From the NCBI RefSeq assembly GCF_002878395.1, contig NC_061120.1, positions 97,018,711-97,082,710 on the forward strand: a DNA stretch of 64,000 nt, in the 5' to 3' direction. Of this stretch, positions 57,170 through 64,000 are shown one piece after another. The notes under the pieces were generated by a model. The model ran no database searches, was not told the origin of the DNA, and worked only from the letters and a program-made list of their open reading frames with translations. Both the position numbers and the translations under genes were made by a program. Numbering within the stretch: the stretch's first letter is position 1; the number at the start of each line of letters is the position of its first letter. This DNA is from Capsicum annuum. Lineage: Eukaryota; Streptophyta; Magnoliopsida; Solanales; Solanaceae.

Positions 57170-58718
57170 ACTACATTAAATGCTTTCATTCAAAGTAGTG
57201 AAAAGATGAGGATATTTCACTTCCTTATATTCTTCATCTTCCCATGTAGCCTCTTCAACCAATTGACTCTCCATAGGACTTTAATTAAAGAAACTTCCTT
57301 AATTCTCAACTTGAAAAGCTAACGACCTAAATCTGAACGTGGACCTCTTAATAAGACAACTTATCCTTAACCTTAACATTCTCTATAGGCACAACAAGTG
57401 AAGGGTAACCAATGCACATCTTCTACATATAAATATGAAACACGAGATGAACAAATTCTAACTCTAAAGGTAATTCTAACATATAAGATACTTTTTCTGT
57501 CTTATTTACAATCCAATAAGGATTAACATATCGCGAACTAATTTTTCCTTTCTTAGAAAAACAAATAACATGCTTCATGGATAAAAACTTCAAGAATACC
57601 CAATCATCAATCTTAAATTCTAACTCTCTTCTTCATACATCTAAATATGATTTTTGTCAGCTTTGTGTAGTTCGCAAGTGCGCTTGAATCACTTTAAACT
57701 TCTCCAAAAATCATGAACTATGTATGGACCATAAATGCAGCCTCACCAACCTTATACTAACCAATAGGATATCTATGTCACCTCTCATAAAGAGACTCAA
57801 AAATAGCCATCTGAATACTAGAATGATAACCATTGTTATAAGCAAACTTAAGAAGTGGTAAATGATCATCCCAACTACTCTTGAAATAAATAAATATGCC
57901 CTTAACATATTCTTAATATTCTAAATAGTATGCTTTGTTTGAATATTGGCCTACATATTTAAACCAGTGCTGAGATTCATCCTCGTACCCAAATTCTTCT
58001 AAAAAGAATGCCAAAAGTACGTTGTAAGCTGTGCACCTTTATCTAAAATGATGAATAATGGAATCCTATGAAATATGACTATATTTATAAGGTATAAACT
58101 AGAATAATTAATGTTATCTATCTTCTTGATGGGTAAAAAGTGGGCTGACTTTATCATGCAAACAACAATCACCCAAATTGAGTTATGCCAAAATCGCATG
58201 CACCATAAACCTATAATGAAGTACATATTAAGAATCTCCAACTTTCAAGTAGGAATACTTATGTCTTGAGCTAATATAATGGGCCTTTGATGGTCAACCT
58301 TAACTTACTGACAGTTTAGACACATAACCATAAAATCTATAATATCTTTCTTTATAACATTCCACCAATAAACCTCTCTCAAATCATAATTCATCTTCAT
58401 AGAAATTGGATGAATGAAGTATCTAGAACTGTGCACCTCAACCTTAATTCAATCTCTGATCAACCCTAATGTTTAGAGCATATAAACTATCTTGGTACCA
58501 AATAGTATCATCTCCCTCTTGAAAGAAAAAAGAGACACACTTCTTATGGAATGCTTTCTTTAAATAAATAAATGTAGGGTATCTACCTTGATTTTCATTC
58601 ACCTCCATCACTAATGATGACTCAAAATCATTCTAAACTAACAAACCACCATAATCTGAATTCGTGAGACAAATGCCTAATTGTGCAAGACTATGAACAT
58701 CCTTTGCAAGTTCCTTCT
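57170..58718 (-). pseudogene. G4 chromovirus pol tail (connector, integrase, chromodomain)
   Basis: Minus-strand gypsy remnant. From 58718: ELAKDVHSLAQLGICLTNSD (connector after RNase H), MEVNENQGRYPTF, EVYWWNVIKKDIIDFMVMCL (zinc region). The core is open at 58241-57999: HNSIWVIVVCMIKSAHFLPI (first catalytic D replaced by V) and LDKGAQLTTYFWHSF. Then HLPLLKFAYNNGYHSSIQMA at ~57870-57810. The C-terminal part is FSKKGKISSRYVNPYWIVNK (GPY/F-like) and a chromodomain end VLWRVNWLKRLHG with KYPHLFTTL in another frame (57270-57170). It is truncated at 58718 by the next LTR; gag and RT are not in the window. Confidence 0.82.
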
Positions 58719-59348
58719 TGTAATGACCTAATTTTTGGTTATTTTTGTAAATTATTTATTTCTATATGATTTGACTATTTAACCCCTTCTTGTGGTCACA
58801 TTGTGGTATTTCTAAAGTGTGGGGATGATTGTCCTAGTTCCTAATGTATTTTAATGTAATTTATGTGAGATTATGGTTTTTGGTGGTTATAAAGGTTTAT
58901 TAGTTGGCTTCGGTCAACAATTTTTGATCTTTGCATCGGATGAAAAAACAGACTATGCCAGCAAATTCATAATGTCAATATAAATTGGTAACATGGTCGG
59001 TGTGGTTTTAAGACTTTCATATCTCATTTTGACCCTTAATTTAAAAAATTGTGAAATTAGGTTTCGGGGGTCAACTTTGTGAAAATGATATTTTTTTTTG
59101 AAAATTTGATATCGCCATTAAGTCAAGAGCATTGAATTTAGTCTAGTAGCATAGTTTATTTGCGTTCTTAAGATTCTAAATAAATCCCGAGGGGTATGCA
59201 GAGACTTGGAACTCTCTAAGTTTCCAGTTGGTGCACCCACTTAGGCAATATGTTAATCACTTAAGTGACCTGGCAGCCAGCTAGGGGTATCGATTAAGCG
59301 ACGCCAGAGTTGCTTAGGTGATTGGTTTCTTAAGCGATAGAAATGTTG

Positions 59349-59402
59349 CTTATATAACATGGAGGGAATAACATTCTTATATAACATGGAGGGCATAACA
59401 TA
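59349..59402 (+). repeat. 27-bp tandem duplication
   Basis: cttatataacatggagggaa plus taacatt followed by a near-identical copy (ggaata versus ggcata). Each copy contains a TATA-like tatataac. Confidence 0.9.
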
Positions 59403-59888
59403 TGCGAGGCCTGGCCGTTTAAGCAACCCGATGGTCATTTAGGCGAAGCCTGGGTGGGTTTAATCTCTTATGTGTATAATTTTTTCACCATATTTGATAC
59501 TTGGAGCTCGAGGCTTTGAGTTTTTGGATAATTCCTTCTATTTTTAAGCCTGGGTAAGCTTCAAACTCCTATTTTTAAATTTTCTTTAATTATTATCAAT
59601 TAAACTTTTTTAAAACTTGGATTCAAAAGTGGAATTTGGGGATTTTGACTTGGAAGGCCTAAATTAGTGATTTCTCAATTTAATCTCCAATTTCAAATCA
59701 TTTTCACTTTGGTTTTATTCTATAAGTTCCTTTAATCATGGAAAATATATTTTTTGAATAAAATTCCAATTTTACCCCTCTTTTTCAAAAACTTGTTTTA
59801 AGGGTCCATTTTGATGCAACTTAAAAATGGGCAGTATGGGTATTGTAGGCTTTCTATTAATACTTAGATTCTACAATTGTGTGTTTCT

Positions 59889-59908
59889 ATATATATATAT
59901 ATATATAT
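59889..59908. repeat. (TA)n tract
   Basis: Ten ta units directly beside the start of the SIRE-type LTR. Confidence 0.9.
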
Positions 59909-60650
59909 TGATGATGAGCAGCTAACTGCAAGGGACCACGTCCTAGATGTTTATGCTACAGTACAACTGGCACACGTGTTTGCACAATTTTATCCTCTTG
60001 TGTAACAAACTTATAGGTGTTGCTTTATTGAATAGGACACCTGGTCCAATGATATTTCATCCCTTATTATCACCCAACTATAAAAAGAAATAGAGGCTTC
60101 TTTATTAAATAGTTTTTGCATGAATCTAAAGAGCGAAGAGAGGTAACAAAAACTCAATTTCATGATTTCTCAAGTATTGCTCATGTTCTCATCTTTGTAG
60201 TATGATTAGAGAGTAAGTGAGAGTTCTTGAGTGCTAATTTGTAAATGAATTAGTCATGATATAAGAGTAGTGATTTTTTCTCTTTGAGTAGAGAGTGCTT
60301 AGGTAGAGTTTTCCAAGTTTGATACTAATTAGAGTTAATAAGTGTAGAGGGTTCCTTAGTAGAGTTGTCAAGATGAGCTTGCAGTAGAGTTATTACAAGC
60401 AAAAGGGACCTAGAGTTATGTTCATTGAAGACCATAATCAAGATTTTGATTATATGGGATTTTGAGGTGCTTGTGAGGGCAAGCCATGGTTTTTTCTCCC
60501 TTAAGCAAGGAGGTTTTACATTAAATCTTGTGTGTTGTTTCTTTTCTGCACTGCCCTTAGTTTTCTTGCACTTTATTATTTGATTTCCTGTAATTCACTA
60601 TGAGGGATGTGGTCCCTTACTATGTGGTGTAACCACCAAGGGTTTCAACA
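59909..60650 (+). repeat. 5' LTR of SIRE-like element
   Basis: tgatgatgagcagctaac...ggtttcaaca, 742 bases. The inner edge is set by the primer site; the outer edge is inferred from the (ta)n border. Contains an actataaaaag TATA-like site near 60070. Confidence 0.6.
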
Positions 60651-60665
60651 ATTTGTATCAGAGCG
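60651..60665 (+). other. Primer-binding site of SIRE-like element
   Basis: atttgtatcagagcg, one or two changes from the initiator-Met site. Confidence 0.75.
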
Positions 60666-60707
60666 AGGTCACTCTAAAAGATTCACACCTAGAGTGTCTT
60701 GGTTAGC

Positions 60708-62721
60708 ATGGCTTCTCTACCTAATCTAGAAGAAGCGCAATCTACCACTAGACTACCAAGATTTAATGGATAGTACCATAGGCGGTGGAAAACAAGGTTG
60801 TTTGACTTCATCATGGCAGAGGATAGTGAACTCATGAACATAATTCTTGATGGTCCTCATGTTCCAATTAGAGAAGTCAAAGAAAAATAAGTGACAAGAA
60901 TGGTTGTGTAAAGCAGGAGGGAGTTCAATGATGAAGATAGAAAGAAAGTAGAAAAGAATTACAAGGACAAGAAATTATTTGTCTGTGGCATAGGTCCAGA
61001 TGAATACAATTGGATTTCTTCTTGTGAAATACCTAAGGAAATCTGGGACTTCTTGAAGACAACTCATGAAGGAATTGCTTATATGAAGGATTCAAAAGTT
61101 GATATGCTAACCACTTAGTATGGAATCTTCACAGTAAAAGAAGAAGAAACAATTCAAGAGATGCATACCAAGTTTACTTCTATCACTAATGAGTTACACT
61201 GCTTAGGAGAAGTAATTCCTTTATACAAACAAGTGAGAAAAATCCTTGGGGTTCTTCTTAAATCCTAGGAAAGAAAATTGGATGCTATCACTGAGGCTAG
61301 GAACTTGAAAACTCTCACCATGGATGAAATCATTAGGAATCTGAAGACTCATGAACTTAAAAAGCAGCAAGGGCATGAGAAGATTGAGGTAAAAAGGGAA
61401 AAATATTTGGCACTAAAAGATTTAAATTAGACTCTAATGAAGAAGGCACCGATGTTGTCTATTTTTCAAAAAGAATAGTTAGAGCTACGAGATAAAGTGG
61501 CCAGTTTGAAAGAAATAAGGGTAGCAACAAAAAATGAGGCACTATGAAAGTTTGTCATAGATGTGGAAGTCCTAAACATTTTATTAGGATTATCTAATTC
61601 ACAAAATGGACTATCAGGATTATCACAACAATGGAGGTGACAAAGGAAGAAACAAAGCCTAGTTCCCTATAAAATCAAAAAGACAAACTATAATGGATTT
61701 TGCAGTAAGATAAGTTTTAGTTGGTTGGGGTGACTCTTTCAGTGAATCTGATGAAGTTGGGAAGTCTGTAGATGTTTCCATGTGTGTTGTGGAAGATGAG
61801 AAGGTGACCTTTGATTCCTTATTTTCTTTTATGGCAATCACTAAAGATGGTTGACTCTTTCTGTGAAATGGTTGAGAAAAAATTTACTCTAGAAGAAAAG
61901 GTGGAAAGTCAAGAGACTGAGTTAATTGCTTTAACTCTCCAATTATCTAAAACTGAAGAGCAGGTTACTAAGTTAAAATCTGAAAATCTGAATTTGGTGA
62001 CTCAACTGGAGAAAAGAGATGATGCTTGTGACAAAGAAAATAATAATTCTCTAGAAGAAAAACTAGATGATTAGGAGCTTGAGTTGATAGCTTTGACTCT
62101 CCAGATATCAAAAGCTGAGCATCATGTTGCTAAGTTGAAACTTGAAAATCTAAGTTTGGTAAGTCAAATAGGGAAAGTAGATGCTTATGAGTGTAAAGGG
62201 AAAAAAGAGGCCTCAAAGTTTTAGGTTGAGCTTGAAGAAAAATTGGAGGATTCTCAAAGGCTTCTCTTAAGTGCAGTTTAGAAGAATAAGGAAATAGAAA
62301 GGGACTTGATCTATCTGAGGGAAGAACTTAAAAATTCCTATAATGGACTGCATCTTCTTAAATCATTTCTAAATTGACTAATCAAGGAGTTAATAATTGT
62401 AAAGGTCTTGGGTATCAGTTGAAAAATCAATCACCTCGGTCGCATAGAAAGACTGCTCTAAATGCTAAGAACAAGGTCCATAAGACTCTACGTACTCACT
62501 ATTGTAGAGATAGACACACGAAAGAAGATTGTCAAAGCTGGCTTAGAGTAAGATTAAAAAATGTTAGACATGTACATTAGGGGAGCAACTATCCTAAAGG
62601 TTTAAGACCTTGGAAAAATATAAAATTCACATTACCTAGATGGACAAAGAAGGATTTGAGCACACCATTATCCTCCTACTAGGAACTCAAACTCAAATGG
62701 GTTCCTAAGTCTAACAAATGA
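60708..62721 (+). pseudogene. SIRE-like gag with duplicated coiled coil
   Basis: Long copia gag. Start at 60708 (MASLPNLEEAQSTTRLPRFN). Core: RWKTRLFDFIMAEDSELMNI, FVCGIGPDEYNWISSCEIPK, EIWDFLKTTHEGIAYMKDSK, IQEMHTKFTSITNELHCLGE, ITEARNLKTLTMDEIIRNLK. The zinc knuckle near 61550 is VCHRCGSPKHFIR with the last Cys lost. 61811-62074 is open and predicts a coiled coil. A related copy follows at 62081-62200 (ELIALTLQLSKTEEQVTKLK versus ELIALTLQISKAEHHVAKLK), a 162-base in-frame duplication. A second Cys/His cluster (HYCRDRHTKEDC, ~62500) and KWVPKSNK close the gag at the stop 62719-62721. Roughly a dozen stops inactivate it. Confidence 0.82.
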
Positions 62722-63289
62722 TTGTAAGTGCAGGAAGGGGAAAGGGTTTGCAATTAGAACAATTTTCTTGATATGAAATTGCTCAAGGCCATGAATAGAA
62801 GGTCTAATTGTATTCTCTTTCCTGAGATACTTCAAGGTAAAGGTGTATAATGTGAATAACATTCCTATCCCGAAGATAAGCTCACAAAGATGTGAAAGAA
62901 GCTTGCAAGTTCAAAGCAATGCAGAAGAAAATCAGGACATTTGAAGAATGCCAAGTCTAGGACCTGGCCCTCAAAACTATTTCTAGAATAAGTCATAGTA
63001 TGATATGGTGTAATGTTCTTAACAAGCTAATTCTAGGATTTATCAGATTAGCCTGACCTACTATCAAGTGAATCAGTTTCTTCTCACAAAATTGGATATG
63101 TTTAGGAGACAGGTATCCTTGGTAAATTAGGTACTTATTGGTCTAACTCAGTACTATACCTTTGTAGGCATACACCCATGGGAATGACTTAGGAGGTGGA
63201 CAGATGTGACAAGCACAAACTTTATGATTCACACAAACTAGAGAGAAAACTGGTCCCATCTCTTAGGTTAGTATCTTGTATGTGCAAAT
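62722..63289 (+). other. Decayed region after SIRE-like gag
   Basis: Copia pol should begin here. I see only scattered short matches (for example a KKLASSKQCRRK-like stretch near 62890) and no protease, integrase or RT motif I can defend. Confidence 0.4.
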
Positions 63290-64000
63290 TTTGTCTGTTC
63301 TGTCAAGAAAAAACCGCGTCCTTCCTGTCCTTGTGTTAGAAAAATATTTTCCTATTCTAAAAGAAAGGGTGAGTTACCTAAATCTGATATTGATCATATA
63401 GTGTCCCCCAAAAAACCTTCCTTGTGCTTATTATTCCCTTAAATCCTACTGCACCCACTCGTTCTCTCATCAAAAATAAAAATCCAAATTTCAAATAGCC
63501 CTTATAAGAAAAAGATCTTCCTGATTGCTGTAGCTCTCCCATTTTTAAGTCCTTCAAAGAATTATAAGATTAGCATAGTTAAAAATCCCTTTCCAAGCCT
63601 TCCTAAAAAAAATCCTTTTGTTCCTAATCTTCCAAAGCCTAACTTTGTCATCACTCAACCCGTTGATGAAAAATTATCCTTGAATTCTCAAAACTATTCT
63701 AATAAAGTAGTGATGGATTAAACTTAGGTTGTTGAATACCTTATATTATTGTCTAATAGCCCAGGAAAGAGAATAATTGATCATAAGAAATATAATATCA
63801 GTAAAACACTAAGAATCTTCGAAAAATGGTATGGAAGTTTTACTAAGAAGCAACTGACACTTGAAGGTCCTGGTCCTAAGAAAAGGAAAGTAGCTAAAAA
63901 AAATCTATGAGCACTTATACTAGAAGAAAGAATGGAGAGAAAAGTAAGGTGGTATCCAAGGAAGTTATAAACAGGTTCTTGAAAAATCAAAAAGTGTTAA
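63290..64000 (+). pseudogene. Degenerate lysine/proline-rich coding-like region
   Basis: Plus-strand reading across several stops is rich in Lys, Pro and Ser: PKKPSLCLL, FPSLPKKNPFVPNLPKPN, FVITQPVDEKLSLNSQNYSN, GPGPKKRKVAKKN. This composition resembles the N-terminal part of the extra (env-like) reading frame known in SIRE-type elements, or an unrelated gag. It runs to the window end. No domain could be identified; the assignment is weak. Confidence 0.3.

Larger units (their letters stand above)
58719..59908 (+). repeat. LTR-like block (gypsy type), cut by the SIRE element
   Basis: Starts tgtaatgacctaatttttgg, a start I associate with chromovirus LTRs, exactly where G4 coding stops. ~1.19 kb long. 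It ends at a (ta)n run and the next LTR. No partner copy or primer site is seen, so it may be a truncated solo LTR. Contains a 27-base tandem duplication at 59349-59402. Confidence 0.55.
59909..64000 (+). mobile_element. SIRE/Maximus-like copia element, 5' part
   Basis: Plus-strand copia element continuing past the window. LTR 59909-60650, primer site, gag 60708-62721. The long gag with a coiled coil, and the sequence PRWTKKDLSTPL then LKLKWVPKSNK near its end, are what I know from SIRE/Maximus elements. Downstream pol is not clearly readable. Coding is interrupted by stops. Confidence 0.75.

Overview
The window looks like heterochromatic, gene-poor DNA of a large plant genome. It is AT-rich and almost entirely built of decayed, nested transposable elements: Ty1/copia, Ty3/gypsy chromovirus, Tat/Ogre, a TRIM, a hAT DNA transposon and non-LTR retroposon ends. 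The retroposon 3' ends at 5783-6135 (-) and 40357-40660 (+) resemble repeats I know from Solanaceae, so a nightshade relative (pepper, tomato or tobacco type) is my best guess; this is inference. I see no intact host gene, tRNA, rRNA or CRISPR array. Every long coding stretch is a transposon gene broken by stops, frameshifts or deletions.

Layout. 1-4020: plus-strand copia remnant K, from the end of its 5' LTR to its 3' LTR. 4021-6963: AT-rich DNA and a minus-oriented leader or LTR-like block with TATA boxes and a retroposon. 6964-17492: minus-strand Tat/Ogre-type gypsy element with duplicated G-patch-like segments, lost reverse transcriptase and 3'-region minisatellites; its 3' LTR is split by a 4.3-kb hAT element (7384-11685). 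17493 to about 55601: one minus-strand copia element (H) cut open by a deep nest. 55602-58718: minus-strand chromovirus tail (G4). 58719-59908: LTR-like block. 59909-64000: start of a plus-strand SIRE/Maximus-like copia element.

The nest inside copia H can be read from target-site duplications (TSDs) and uninterrupted paralogous copies. H (integrase at 51827-52488, reverse transcriptase at 17493-18979) is split by G3 (18980-51821, minus, TSD cttga/tttga), which has 2.7-kb LTRs and a non-coding interior and so is LARD-like. The 3' LTR of G3 is split by G2 (20544-43103, plus, TSD cactt), a chromovirus. The outer 5' LTR of G2 is split by G1 (22697-31832, plus, TSD tacca), another chromovirus. 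The 3' LTR of G2 was also broken by a 2.2-kb insertion that includes a 100-N assembly gap. A solo LTR (45656-48358) sits in the G3 interior and a TRIM (52489-53074, TSD aatat) sits in H. The insertion order is therefore H, then G3, then G2, then G1.

The most unusual structures are the LTR-LTR-interior-LTR arrangement of G2, the self-documenting insertion history of the nest, and the Ogre element with a hAT in its LTR and minisatellites in its 3' region. I did not find an undescribed functional system; the value here is structural and evolutionary.
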